Origin: CALOBA01 sp942491465
GTDB lineage: Bacteria; Pseudomonadota; Gammaproteobacteria; Chromatiales; Chromatiaceae
Reading direction: 5' to 3'
Assembly: GCA_942491465.1 (NCBI GenBank)
Contig: CALOBA010000078.1
Coordinates: forward strand, 51,162 to 115,161
DNA: 64,000 nucleotides
Shown here: piece after piece, positions 16,273 to 25,312 of the stretch
Layout of the letters: every line of letters starts with the position of its first letter
How positions within the stretch are numbered: the first letter of the stretch is position 1
Notes under the pieces: generated by a model
Database searches by the model: none
The model's input: only the letters and a program-made list of their open reading frames with translations
What the model was told of the DNA's origin: nothing
Translations under genes and position numbers: made by a program

Positions 16273-17598
16273 ATGGTTCAGATGACCGCCCATAGACTCG
16301 GCCCGATTCAGTTGGCGCCGGAGGTGCTTCCTCGGCATGCATGGAGCTTCCTCGGTGCGGCCTTCCTGTCGATCGGCTTGATGACCTTTATCGCCGTCGG
16401 CCAGACCTACATCCTCAACGTGAATCTCGGTATCGCCGAGTCGCGCCAAGGCGCCATCACAGGCGAGCTGATCGCCTGGACCGAGGTCGTCGCCCTGCTG
16501 CTGTTTATCCCCGCCGGGATTCTCGTCGACCGCGTCAGCCGCCGAGCGGTCTATGCTGCGGGATTTCTGCTGCTGGCGTTGACCTATTTGGTCTATCCGT
16601 TCGCGCAGACGGTTGGTGAGCTGTTCCTCTATCGCTGCTCGGTCTATGCCCTGGGTTTCGTCGCCATTACCGCGGCCCTGTCCACCGTCTTGGTGGACTA
16701 TCCCGCCGAGCGCTCCCGCGGCAAGCTGGTCGCTATGGTCGGATTCCTATGCGGCCTTGGCGTTGCCGTGATCCAAGGTTTCGGTGCCCTGCCGACGGTC
16801 TTCACCGGGCACGGCATGAATGATCTGGAGGCGGGGCGCGCGACGCATTTTGTCATCTCCGGAATCTGCGTCTTTGCCGCCTTGGTGGTCATGCTTGGCC
16901 TCAAGCCCGGCGTGCCGGCGCATGTCCGCCACCGCCCGAGCGTTCGCGAGCTGTTTGTCAGCGGCTTCTCGGAGGCCCGCAACCGCCGCGTACTCCTCGC
17001 CTACTCGGCGGCCTTCATCGCCCGCGGCGACCAAGCCGTGAACGCCTTCTTTCTGATCCTATGGGGGACGCTTGCCGGGAAGGCGGCGGGCATGCCGCCG
17101 GCCGAGGCCATCAAGGCCGGCACGATAATGTTCGTCTCCGCCCAGATCGCCGCCTTGCTCTGGGCACCGATCCTGGGTCCTTTTTTGGATCGCCTCGACC
17201 GCGTCACCGCGTTGGCGATCTGTATGCTGTTCGCGGCGATCGGCAATCTCTCCCTGCTGCTGCTGGCCGATCCGCTCGCTGGCCACGCCATCATCTTCTT
17301 CATTCTGCTCGGCATCGGTCAGGTGAGCGTCTTTCTGAGTGCTCAGTCACTGATCGGGCAAGAGGCGCCGGCCCACAAGCGCGGATCGGTCCTCGGTGCC
17401 TTCAACTTGTCGGGAGCCGTCGGAATACTGCTGATCACCTGGATTGGCGGTTATCTTTTCGACGCCATCCACCCCAGGGCACCGTTTGTTGTTGTCGGGA
17501 CGATCAATATCCTGCTGCTGTTCGCCAGCCTTTACGTTCGCGCCAACAGCGGCGTCAAGCGGGCAGCACAGGAGCAGCCCGGAGATATAGCGCCTTAG
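16273..17598 (+). CDS. Major facilitator superfamily transporter
   Basis: A 441-residue integral membrane protein with about twelve hydrophobic segments. The MFS loop 2-3 signature is visible as PAGILVDRVSRRAVYAAGF near residue 85, and a related sequence follows segment 8 (GPFLDRLDRVTAL). The late segment QEAPAHKRGSVLGAFNLSGA resembles drug/proton antiporter and sugar-type families. The substrate cannot be told. It stands alone with 184 bp upstream and a pilin-like gene downstream. Confidence 0.85.
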   Translation: MVQMTAHRLGPIQLAPEVLPRHAWSFLGAAFLSIGLMTFIAVGQTYILNVNLGIAESRQGAITGELIAWTEVVALLLFIPAGILVDRVSRRAVYAAGFLLLALTYLVYPFAQTVGELFLYRCSVYALGFVAITAALSTVLVDYPAERSRGKLVAMVGFLCGLGVAVIQGFGALPTVFTGHGMNDLEAGRATHFVISGICVFAALVVMLGLKPGVPAHVRHRPSVRELFVSGFSEARNRRVLLAYSAAFIARGDQAVNAFFLILWGTLAGKAAGMPPAEAIKAGTIMFVSAQIAALLWAPILGPFLDRLDRVTALAICMLFAAIGNLSLLLLADPLAGHAIIFFILLGIGQVSVFLSAQSLIGQEAPAHKRGSVLGAFNLSGAVGILLITWIGGYLFDAIHPRAPFVVVGTINILLLFASLYVRANSGVKRAAQEQPGDIAP

Positions 17599-17793
17599 CG
17601 CGACCCTCCGGCGAGAAGTCGTATCCGGCTAAGCGTCCAGGCCGAAGAGCAGGCTTGGGCTGTCGCCGATCGCGGAGCCGCCAGTGGTGATCGCCCGGGC
17701 ACAACCGCAACTGTACGCTAAGCTGTGAGAGCATCTCCGAGCCGCACCTTGGCTCGCGAGCATCCATTGTGGCGGGGTCGTTGTGGGTTCAGA

Positions 17794-18327
17794 ATGATTA
17801 TTTCTCGGCGATTTCAGGGTTTTTCCTTGATCGAGCTGATGATTGTTGTCGCGATCATCGGTGTGCTGGCCGGCCTTGCCATTCCGGCCTACCAAATCTA
17901 CGTCCGGCGCGCCGAGTCGCTGGATGGTTATCTGCAGTTCATGGCCCTGCGAACCCGCATTGCCGCCTTTTTTTCCGCCAACGGCGCGTTGCCAGCAAAC
18001 TTTGAGGATCTCGGTCTGCCGCCGGCGACCGGGACCGCCTGGGGCGGGGATGCGGGCAGCTACGAGGAGGTGTTCGGTATACCGAGCAAGGTTTGGGGTG
18101 GAGTGGAGTATCAGCCCAAGACGCTCGCGGGTGGCGAGGAGACAGCCGGCTACATCTTCGTCCTGCGCTCCATCGACGAGCCGGATATCGGCCTGCATTT
18201 TCAGATCAAGGCCGATGCCAGCGCAGTCCGGGTGCGTTGCACGGTGAACAGCGGCTCTCATCCGGAGCGCTTGCCGTATGTGCCCGCGAGCTGTCGCAGC
18301 GGCAGCGCCGACGACTGGGATTGGTGA
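17794..18327 (+). CDS. Type IV pilin-like protein with class III signal
   Basis: A 177-residue protein whose N-terminus MIISRRFQG/FSLIELMIVV is a textbook prepilin peptidase site: basic leader, Gly at -1, Phe at +1, Glu at +5, then a hydrophobic helix to about residue 32. The rest is a globular domain with two cysteines (VRVRC and VPASC) that may form the C-terminal disulfide loop of pilins. It may be a major or minor pilin, or a type II secretion pseudopilin. No assembly genes lie nearby. The upstream in-frame extension lacks pilin character, so the ATG at 17794 is preferred. Confidence 0.85.
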   Translation: MIISRRFQGFSLIELMIVVAIIGVLAGLAIPAYQIYVRRAESLDGYLQFMALRTRIAAFFSANGALPANFEDLGLPPATGTAWGGDAGSYEEVFGIPSKVWGGVEYQPKTLAGGEETAGYIFVLRSIDEPDIGLHFQIKADASAVRVRCTVNSGSHPERLPYVPASCRSGSADDWDW

Positions 18328-18482
18328 GTCAGATCAGGATATCAACGGCTTGGGCGTTCTCTCTTCAGCCGTTCCAGCGTGTCAGAGATAGCGCGCTGGG
18401 TAGGGGGCCAGGTCAAGGAGCGGCGGCGGTCGCGACACCGTCGCGTCCTACCTCGGCGTCGACCGGGACAGGCCGGGCGTTG

Positions 18483-18491
18483 TGCTATACT
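18483..18491 (+). promoter_or_regulatory. Extended -10 promoter element for infA
   Basis: TGCTATACT lies 208 bp before the infA start codon, within the 371-bp gap between the pilin-like gene and infA. It matches an extended sigma70 -10 element and implies a leader of about 200 nt. Apart from this I see no other feature in the gap. Confidence 0.45.
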
Positions 18492-18698
18492 CCGCCGTCT
18501 TTGACTGGTCTCTGGGCGCGTGTGGGTAGCCACTTCAAGCGCGCCTGTCCAGCTGCGAAGGTGCCGAGCCAGGCTCGCGCAATCACGATCATTACCGCCG
18601 AGCTGCGCACTGAGGGTCATTTCGATCTCTTGCGCAACGTTGCTCCGTGCGATCGCAATCAACTAAATATTTTCGAGCATTTCCAGGCTGTCAACGAA

Positions 18699-18917
18699 AT
18701 GGCTAAAGAAGACGTTATTCAAATGGAAGGCACGGTTGTCGAGACCCTGCCGAACACGGTTTTCCGCGTCGAGCTGGAGAACGGGCACGTTGTTACGGCA
18801 CACATCTCCGGCAAGATGCGAAAGCACTACATTCGTATCTTGACCGGCGATCGAGTGACCGTTGAGCTAACCCCGTACGATTTGACGAAGGGGCGAATCA
18901 CCTACCGGATGCGGTAA
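18699..18917 (+). CDS. infA: Translation initiation factor IF-1
   Basis: A 72-residue single OB-fold protein beginning MAKEDVIQMEGTVVETLPNT and ending in DLTKGRITYRMR, diagnostic for bacterial IF-1. It binds the ribosomal A site during initiation. It is convergent with clpA across 104 bp. Linkage of infA to clpA/clpS is conserved in gammaproteobacteria. Confidence 0.98.
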   Translation: MAKEDVIQMEGTVVETLPNTVFRVELENGHVVTAHISGKMRKHYIRILTGDRVTVELTPYDLTKGRITYRMR

Positions 18918-19021
18918 GCAGATTGCTTGTCCCGCAGCCGGGTACGGGGAGACATCCCTCGAACGTGGCGCCGTTGGGCAATCCATCCACAATGCTTCTC
19001 GGTGTGTACCCCGCAGGGGCT

Positions 19022-21292
19022 TTAAGCCGGCTCCGACTCCTTGACGACCGCGTAGTCGAACTGTAGCGCCCCGTCAGATCCGACGTCGACCGTAACCGAC
19101 CCGCCATCGGCCAAGGCTCCGAAGAGCAGTGCATCGGCGAGCGGCTTCTTGATGTGGTCCTGAATGACTCGGGCCATTGGGCGAGCGCCCATCTTCGGGT
19201 CGTAACCCTTCTCGGCGATCCACGCGCGAGCCGTCGCGGTGACGCTGATCTCCACCTTCTTGTCTACCAACTGCTGTTCGAGTTCGAAGATAAATTTCTC
19301 GACGACGTTGGCGATGGTCGCGGAATCCAGCGATCCGAACTGCACCACCGCGTCCAAACGGTTGCGAAATTCCGGTGAGAAGAAGCGCTTCAGCGCTTCC
19401 ATCGCATCGGTACTGTGGTCTTGCTCGGTGAAGCCGATTGACCGACGACTGCTTTCTTCCGCCCCCGCATTCGTTGTCATCACCAGAACGACGTTGCGGA
19501 AGTCCGACTTGCGGCCGTTGTTGTCGGTCAGTGTGCCGTGGTCCATGACCTGGAGCAGCAGGTTGAAGACGTCGGGGTGAGCCTTCTCGATCTCATCGAG
19601 CAACAGCACGGCATGTGGATGCTTGCTGATCTCTTCCGTGAGCAACCCGCCTTGATCGAATCCGACATAGCCGGGGGGGGCACCGATCAGTCGCGATACG
19701 GTATGCCGCTCCATGTATTCGGACATGTCGAAGCGGATCAGTTCCATGCTCAGAATCCGTGCAAGCTGGCGCGTGACCTCGGTCTTGCCGACGCCGGTGG
19801 GACCCGTAAACAGCAACGAGCCAATGGGCTTCTCTTCGTTGCCGAGTCCTGAGCGATTCATCCGGATTGCCGCCGTGAGGGCGGAGATTGCCTCATCCTG
19901 TCCGTAGACCACCATCTTCAGGTCCCGATCGAGGTTCTTCAGCGCCTCCGTGTCGGACAGGGAGACCTTTCGTGGCGGGATTCGGGCGATCTTGGCGACG
20001 ATGGATTCGATATCCGCCACATCGATGCGCTTCTTGCGCTTGTTCGCCGGTCGAAGCTGGACGTTGGCGCCCGCCTCGTCGATGACGTCGATGGCCTTGT
20101 CGGGGAGGTGCCGATCGTTGATGTACTTGGCTGCCAGTTCGGCGGCGGCGCGCAGCGCCGGTTGCGTGTAGTTGACCTGGTGGTGTTCTTCGAAGCGGGT
20201 CTTGAGACCTTTAAGGATCTCGACGGTCTCTTCGACGGATGGCTCGTTGATGTCGACCTTCTGGAAGCGGCGGGCCAAGGCCCGATCCTTCTCGAAGATG
20301 CCTCGAAATTCCTGGTAAGTGGTGGAGCCGATGCAGCGTAGGTCGCCGGAGGCCAGCATCGGCTTGATCAGATTCGACGCGTCCATGACGCCGCCGGAAG
20401 CGGCCCCCGCACCGATAATGGTGTGGATTTCGTCGATGAAGAGGATCGCCTCGGGCATGCGCTTGAGCTCGGCCAACACCGCTTTCAGGCGCTTTTCGAA
20501 ATCCCCGCGGTATTTGGTGCCCGCGACGAGCGAACCAAGATCGAGGGCGTAGACAACGGCGTCGGCCAGGACTTCCGGGACCTCTCCCTCGACGATCTTA
20601 AGGGCAAGCCCCTCGGCGATCGCCGTCTTGCCCACGCCAGCCTCCCCAACCAGTAGCGGATTGTTCTTGCGCCTCCGACAAAGAATCTGGGCCGTACGTT
20701 CCACTTCAGCAGCACGTCCGATCAACGGGTCGATACGGCCTTGGCCGGCGACCTGGTTCAGGTTGGTGGCAAAGCTTTCCAACGGGCTGGAAGCGGGCTT
20801 TTCGCTGCCGCGCGGCTCGTCTTGCTCGACCGGCCCGTCATCGGCCTGCTCCTCGCCCGGGACCTTCGAGATGCCGTGGGCCATGAAATTGACGACATCG
20901 AGGCGGGAAACGTCCTGTTGATGCAGCAGGTAGACCGCCTGCGAGTCCTGCTCGCTAAATAGCGCAACCAGGACATTGGCCCCGGTGACCTCCTTCTTCC
21001 CCGCCGACTGCACATGGAAGACGGCGCGCTGCAGGACGCGCTGAAAGCCGAGCGTCGGCTGCGTATCACGTTGCTCCGCGGCTGCGATCAGCGGCGTCGT
21101 CTCCTCGATGAAGGTCGACACCTCTTGGCGCAGGCGCTGGGGGTCGGCGCCACAGGCCCGCAGCACCTTGGCCGCTGCCGGGTTATCGATTAAACAGAGC
21201 AGCAGGTGCTCGACGGTCATGTATTCGTGGTGTTGCTCCCTCGCTTCTTTGAAGCCGTGATTCAGGGAGAACTCAAGCTCTTTGCTCAACAT
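19022..21292 (-). CDS. clpA: ATP-dependent Clp protease ATP-binding subunit ClpA
   Basis: The 756-residue product has the full ClpA layout. The N-domain is at 1-145 (LEFSLNHGFKEAREQHHEYMT). An acidic linker follows, then AAA+ domain 1 with Walker A GEAGVGKTAIAEG near residue 217. AAA+ domain 2 has Walker A FTGPTGVGKTEVT near residue 497 and the ClpP-docking IGF loop (RRSIGFTEQ). It unfolds substrates for ClpP, and ClpS (encoded just upstream) redirects it to N-end-rule substrates. The start codon lies 174 bp downstream of the clpS stop codon. clpP is not in the window. Confidence 0.98.
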   Translation of the reverse strand: MLSKELEFSLNHGFKEAREQHHEYMTVEHLLLCLIDNPAAAKVLRACGADPQRLRQEVSTFIEETTPLIAAAEQRDTQPTLGFQRVLQRAVFHVQSAGKKEVTGANVLVALFSEQDSQAVYLLHQQDVSRLDVVNFMAHGISKVPGEEQADDGPVEQDEPRGSEKPASSPLESFATNLNQVAGQGRIDPLIGRAAEVERTAQILCRRRKNNPLLVGEAGVGKTAIAEGLALKIVEGEVPEVLADAVVYALDLGSLVAGTKYRGDFEKRLKAVLAELKRMPEAILFIDEIHTIIGAGAASGGVMDASNLIKPMLASGDLRCIGSTTYQEFRGIFEKDRALARRFQKVDINEPSVEETVEILKGLKTRFEEHHQVNYTQPALRAAAELAAKYINDRHLPDKAIDVIDEAGANVQLRPANKRKKRIDVADIESIVAKIARIPPRKVSLSDTEALKNLDRDLKMVVYGQDEAISALTAAIRMNRSGLGNEEKPIGSLLFTGPTGVGKTEVTRQLARILSMELIRFDMSEYMERHTVSRLIGAPPGYVGFDQGGLLTEEISKHPHAVLLLDEIEKAHPDVFNLLLQVMDHGTLTDNNGRKSDFRNVVLVMTTNAGAEESSRRSIGFTEQDHSTDAMEALKRFFSPEFRNRLDAVVQFGSLDSATIANVVEKFIFELEQQLVDKKVEISVTATARAWIAEKGYDPKMGARPMARVIQDHIKKPLADALLFGALADGGSVTVDVGSDGALQFDYAVVKESEPA

Positions 21293-21466
21293 GGCCTTTG
21301 GCCCCAGGTCGCTGGTGGATGGATGACGCGCCTTGTACCGGTCGCGTGGGAGAGGGGGCGCGCCCTTGTGGAGTTGGTCCGTGCCGACTGGTCGATAACG
21401 CCCGGGCAGCCGGTGGCTGGGGCGGTCGATCGCGTCGTCTGGGCCGGTCAGGGCGGCGTGGCGTGG

Positions 21467-21790
21467 TCACGCCTCCTCCATGGTGCACATCAGAGGGTGC
21501 TGATTCTGTCGGGAATAATCATTCACTTGCGCAACCTTGGTCTCGGCGATATCGCGCGTGAAGACGCCACAGACGCCGACCCCGCGCGTGTGGACATGCA
21601 GCATGATTTGCGTTGCCTTCTCGCGGGTCATCCCGAAGAAGCCCTCCAGGACGCTGACGACGAATTCCATAGGGGTGTAGTCGTCGTTGAGCAGCAGCAC
21701 CTTGAACATCGGCGGGCGCTTCAGCTTCGGCTGCTCTTCTTGGACCGTCAGCCCGGCGTCTTGGTCTTCGTTCGGATTCCACTCACTCAT
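21467..21790 (-). CDS. clpS: ClpA adaptor protein ClpS
   Basis: A 107-residue protein with a flexible N-terminus and the ClpS core: PPMFKVLLLNDDYTPMEFVV (N-degron pocket Asn-Asp-Asp), the helix FFGMTREKATQIMLHVH, and the VCGVFTRDIAETK segment. It delivers N-end-rule substrates to ClpA. The ATG at 21790 gives the usual family length. It precedes clpA on the same strand and is divergent from cspD, the classic order. Confidence 0.97.
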   Translation of the reverse strand: MSEWNPNEDQDAGLTVQEEQPKLKRPPMFKVLLLNDDYTPMEFVVSVLEGFFGMTREKATQIMLHVHTRGVGVCGVFTRDIAETKVAQVNDYSRQNQHPLMCTMEEA

Positions 21791-21979
21791 GTTCAGTATC
21801 GTCGAGGTGGTCAACGCGGTGTTGGGTAAATCGGCTCGCATCGGCGAGCCATTCGTCGGCGCACCAACTACCTTTTTGGGATCGGTAGGCGAAAAATACA
21901 GGGGTGAGGGTGGTGAGTCTACGACAACCGGTCGTCAGCGCCGGATGTCGTTGGCAGCAAGGGATTTTTCTGGCCGGGT

Positions 21980-22007
21980 TTGACCAACCAAATCAACACA
22001 CTATACT
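21980..22007 (+). promoter_or_regulatory. Sigma70 promoter for cspD
   Basis: TTGACC (21980-21985) and TATACT (22002-22007) are separated by 16 bp, each a five-of-six match to consensus. The predicted transcript would carry a leader of about 125 nt before the ATG at 22140. The rest of the 349-bp clpS-cspD gap shows no gene. Confidence 0.7.
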
Positions 22008-22139
22008 TGGCCCTGCAACCCTGCCCGCGGCGAGCCCGCGTGCAGTCGCGCAGCCGGGTCGGCACGACCGCCCGTTACACCATAAGCATAAGATCGAAAA
22101 CCAACCAAAGCAGGCTGATGTCTGGGAGGAGCAGCAACC

Positions 22140-22352
22140 ATGATGACCGGTGTGGTGAAATGGTTCAACAATGCAAAGGGCTATGGCTTCGTCAAGCCCG
22201 ATGATCGCGATGAAGACGTTTTCGTCCACTTCTCGTCCATCGAGATGGATGGCTACAAGACCCTGCGCGAGGGGCAAAAGGTCGAGTTCGAGATCAACCA
22301 TGGCCCCAAGGGTCTACATGCCGCCCGGGTGCAACGGGCCTTCGCACCCTAA
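22140..22352 (+). CDS. cspD: Cold-shock-domain protein CspD
   Basis: A 70-residue single cold-shock domain with both RNA-binding motifs, KGYGFVKPDD and EDVFVHFSSI. Position next to clpS-clpA is that of CspD, a replication-inhibiting, nutrient-stress member of the family in E. coli. By sequence alone it could be any small Csp. A GGGAGGAG ribosome-binding site precedes the tandem ATG-ATG start; either ATG may be used. The gene ends at a strong hairpin (22359-22389). Confidence 0.9.
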   Translation: MMTGVVKWFNNAKGYGFVKPDDRDEDVFVHFSSIEMDGYKTLREGQKVEFEINHGPKGLHAARVQRAFAP

Positions 22353-22358
22353 GGAGAT

Positions 22359-22389
22359 GCTGAAAAATGCCGTCCTGGCATTTTTCAGC
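22359..22389. terminator. Perfect 13-bp hairpin between convergent cspD and sdhE
   Basis: GCTGAAAAATGCC and its exact reverse complement are separated by a 5-base loop. A/T runs inside the stem place T-tracts on both strands, so it may terminate from both directions. The left flank (from 22349) shares CCTAAGGAGATGCTGAA with the palindrome at 7042-7076. A second weaker stem (CAAAGCG / CGCTTTG) follows at about 22394-22420. Confidence 0.7.
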
Positions 22390-22527
22390 TCGCAAAGCGA
22401 AAACGCGGTTTCCGCTTTGGGCTGATCATCCGGCGAGTTGGCGCTGAGCCATCAAGCAGGAGGGGCGGCACAGGATGCGCCGCCCGCCTTCCTTCCCCGA
22501 GCCACTCGCCGCAAGCCTTCAGACCGT

Positions 22528-22794
22528 CTAGATCGGTCGACTCGCCGATCGAATCTGCGCCACAAGCTCATGCAGGACCGTCTCCGCGGGAACGGCCTCC
22601 CCGAGCAGCCAGTCGATCAGGATCTTGTCCTCCACTGCCAGCAGGCGATCGAAGGTGTCCCGCCCGGGGGCGTCGAGGTCGGTCCATGACCGATCGATAA
22701 ATGCGTTGAGCAGCAGGTCCAGCTCCAGCATGCCCCGTCGGCATTGCCAGCGCAGACGGCTCAGCCGCTGCGCATCTTCTCCCGACGGACTCAT
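22528..22794 (-). CDS. sdhE: FAD assembly factor SdhE
   Basis: An 88-residue protein of the SdhE/YgfY family with the key RRGMLELD motif (consensus RGxxE) near residue 17, followed by LLNAFIDRSWTDLD. It assists covalent flavinylation of SdhA. Its ATG overlaps the sdhB stop codon (ATGA), making it the last gene of the sdh operon and translationally coupled. The convergent cspD terminator region lies downstream. Confidence 0.93.
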   Translation of the reverse strand: MSPSGEDAQRLSRLRWQCRRGMLELDLLLNAFIDRSWTDLDAPGRDTFDRLLAVEDKILIDWLLGEAVPAETVLHELVAQIRSASRPI

Positions 22795-23531
22795 ACCGAC
22801 TTCTCGACCATCAGCTCCTTGATGCGTCCGATGGCCTTGGTCGGGTTGAGGCCCTTCGGGCAGACCTCGACACAGTTCATGATGGTGTGACACCGAAACA
22901 GCTTGTACGGCCCCTCAAGCTCATCGAGACGTTCATCGGTGGCCTGATCCCGACTGTCGGCGAGAAACCGCCAGGCCTGCAGCAGTGCGGCCGGTCCGCG
23001 GAACTTGTCCGGGTTCCACCAGAACGACGGGCAGGCGGTAGAGCAGCAGCCGCACAGGATGCATTCGTACAGACCATCAAGCGCATCCCGATCGGCCGGC
23101 GACTGCAGGACCTCCTGCTCCGGCAGCGGGTCCTTGCGGATCAGATACGGCTGTACGCCGCGGTATTGCTCGTAGAACTGACTCATGTCGACGATCAGAT
23201 CGCGGATCACCGGCCGGCCGGGGAGCGGTCGGACCTGGATCGGCTGCTTCAGCTCCGCCACCGGGGTGATGCACGCAAGACGGTTCAGACCGTTGACGTT
23301 CATGCCGTCGGAGCCGCAGACCCCTTCGCCGCAGGAGTGGCGGAATGCGAAGCTCTCGTCGCGGGCCTTGATCTCCAGCAGGGCCTCGCGCAGCATCATG
23401 CCCGGCTGCACGGGAACCTCGTAGGTCTGCATGCGCGGCCGTTTGTCGCGCTCCGGGTGAAATCGGTAAACGGACACCTGGACTGTCTCGGCTGCCACTG
23501 CACTCAACCTCGGTGAATGTTGATCGTTCAA
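22791..23531 (-). CDS. sdhB: Succinate dehydrogenase iron-sulfur subunit SdhB
   Basis: The 246-residue protein has the N-terminal [2Fe-2S] ferredoxin motif SCGEGVCGSDGMNVNG near residue 66. The C-terminal cysteine clusters CILCGCCSTACPSFWW and CVEVCPKGLNPTKAI ligate the [4Fe-4S] and [3Fe-4S] centres. It passes electrons from SdhA to ubiquinone at SdhCD. It lies 10 bp after sdhA and overlaps sdhE by 4 bp. Confidence 0.97.
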   Translation of the reverse strand: MNDQHSPRLSAVAAETVQVSVYRFHPERDKRPRMQTYEVPVQPGMMLREALLEIKARDESFAFRHSCGEGVCGSDGMNVNGLNRLACITPVAELKQPIQVRPLPGRPVIRDLIVDMSQFYEQYRGVQPYLIRKDPLPEQEVLQSPADRDALDGLYECILCGCCSTACPSFWWNPDKFRGPAALLQAWRFLADSRDQATDERLDELEGPYKLFRCHTIMNCVEVCPKGLNPTKAIGRIKELMVEKSV

Positions 23532-23541
23532 GCCCGGCGGC

Positions 23542-25308
23542 TCAGTACACTCTCGCCATGGGTGGGAATGACTCCACCGTCAACGGCTTGGTCCGCACCG
23601 GCTTGTAGTCGATGCGGTCGTCCTCTCGGCTGTAGAGGCTGTGGCGCATCCAATGCGCATCGTCGCGTTCCGTGAAGTCGACCCGCGAGTGGGCGCCTCG
23701 ACTCTCTTGGCGATGCAGCGCTGAGACCAGCGTCGCCATACCCACGTCCACAAGATTGTCGAGCTCCAGCGCCTCGATACGGGCCGTGTTGAAGGTCCGG
23801 CTATGGTCTTGCAGGCGGACATCCTCGGCGACGCGCGTCCGCAGTGCCTTCAGCCGCTCCACCCCATCTGCCATGGTCGCCTCATCGCGGAAGACGCCGC
23901 AGTGGTCTTCCATCAGCTTGCGCAGCTCGGCCTTGACGGCATGCACGCTGTCACCGCCGCCAGGACGCTCCCAGCGCGCCAGGCGCGCCATCGCCGGCTC
24001 CAGGTCCCGCTCCCGCAACGTGCGGTGGTTGGGGTTCTCGGCCACGTAGTCGAGGATGTCCTTGCCGGCGGCACGACCGAACACGAGGATGTCCAGCAGC
24101 GAGTTGCCGCCGAGTCGATTGGCGCCGTGGACGGAGACGCAGGCACACTCACCGGCCGCATACAGGCCAGGCACGACCTCCTCGGGACCGTGCCGGGCCG
24201 GGGCGACGACCCTTGCGTGGCGATCGGTGGGGATACCCCCCATGGCGTAGTGGGCGGTCGGGAAGACCGGGATCGGCTCGCGGGCGGGATCGAGGCCGAG
24301 GAAGACATCGCAGATGTCGGTGATGCCCGGCAGCCGGTGATGCACGACCTGACTGCCGAGGTGATCGAGCTTCAGCAGCACATGGTCGCGTTCGGGTCCG
24401 CAGCCGCGGCCCTCGCGAATCTCGGTGACGATGGCGCGGGCCACCACGTCGCGACCGGCAAGATCCAGGGCCTTGGGCGCATAGCGCTCCATGAACCGCT
24501 CGCCGTCGCCGTTGATCAGATAGCCGCCCTCGCCGCGGGCGGCTTCGGTGATCAGCATGCCCTTGCCGGCAACGCCCGTGGGGTGAAACTGGTAGAACTC
24601 CATGTCCTGCAGCGGCACGCCGATGCGCAGGGACATGGCCAGCCCGTCCCCGGTGTTGATGAAGGCGTTGGTGGTGGTGCGGAACACCTGGCCGAAGCCG
24701 CCGGTGGCGATCAGGGTCGTCTTGGACTCGATCAGCAGCGGCTCGCCGCTCTCGATGTCGAGCACCAGTGCCCCGATCACGCAGCCCTCGTCGTCCTTGA
24801 TCAGATCCACGGCGAAGTATTCGTCGAAGAAGTGGCTGCGGGCGCGGATGTTCTGCTGGTAGAGCGTATGCAGGATCGCGTGCCCGGTGCGATCGGCGGC
24901 CGCGCAGGTGCGGGCGGCCTGATCGCCACCGAATTCCTGGCTCTGGCCGCCGAAGGCACGCTGATAGATCTTGCCGTTGTCGAGTCGGGAGAAGGGCACG
25001 CCGGCGTGCTCCAGCTCATAGACGGTCGGGATCGCCTCCCGGCACATATACTCGATGGCGTCCTGGTCGCCGAGGTAGTCCGAGCCCTTGACGGTATCGA
25101 ACATGTGCCAGTGCCAGTCGTCGGGGAGCACGTTCGCCAACGCGGCATTGACGCCGCCCTGGGCGGCTACGGTATGCGAGCGTGTCGGAAACACCTTGGA
25201 GACAACGGCCACGCGCAGGTCGGCGCTGGCCAGACGCAAGGCGGCGTTGAGACCGGCACCGCCGGCACCGAGGATTAGGGCATCGAATCGTCTTCTAGGG
25301 ATCGGCAT
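23542..25308 (-). CDS. sdhA: Succinate dehydrogenase flavoprotein subunit SdhA
   Basis: The 588-residue protein shows the FAD dinucleotide fold (LILGAGGAGLNAALRLA), the covalent flavin-histidine context SHTVAAQGG near residue 45, the active-site region YQFHPTGVAG, and GANRLGGNSLLDILVFG. It oxidises succinate to fumarate. The ATG at 25308 begins MPIPRRRFDALILG, immediately before the FAD fold. It sits 4 bp after sdhD. Confidence 0.97.
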   Translation of the reverse strand: MPIPRRRFDALILGAGGAGLNAALRLASADLRVAVVSKVFPTRSHTVAAQGGVNAALANVLPDDWHWHMFDTVKGSDYLGDQDAIEYMCREAIPTVYELEHAGVPFSRLDNGKIYQRAFGGQSQEFGGDQAARTCAAADRTGHAILHTLYQQNIRARSHFFDEYFAVDLIKDDEGCVIGALVLDIESGEPLLIESKTTLIATGGFGQVFRTTTNAFINTGDGLAMSLRIGVPLQDMEFYQFHPTGVAGKGMLITEAARGEGGYLINGDGERFMERYAPKALDLAGRDVVARAIVTEIREGRGCGPERDHVLLKLDHLGSQVVHHRLPGITDICDVFLGLDPAREPIPVFPTAHYAMGGIPTDRHARVVAPARHGPEEVVPGLYAAGECACVSVHGANRLGGNSLLDILVFGRAAGKDILDYVAENPNHRTLRERDLEPAMARLARWERPGGGDSVHAVKAELRKLMEDHCGVFRDEATMADGVERLKALRTRVAEDVRLQDHSRTFNTARIEALELDNLVDVGMATLVSALHRQESRGAHSRVDFTERDDAHWMRHSLYSREDDRIDYKPVRTKPLTVESFPPMARVY

Positions 25309-25312
25309 AGGC

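Noticed and set aside
18328..19021. A tRNA gene near infA/clpA, as in E. coli (serW)
   Set aside because: No T-arm consensus or cloverleaf-like pairing is visible in the gaps around infA or anywhere else in the window.
23803..25278. A 491-codon open frame opposite sdhA
   Set aside because: Antisense shadow. sdhA is unmistakable and fits the operon.
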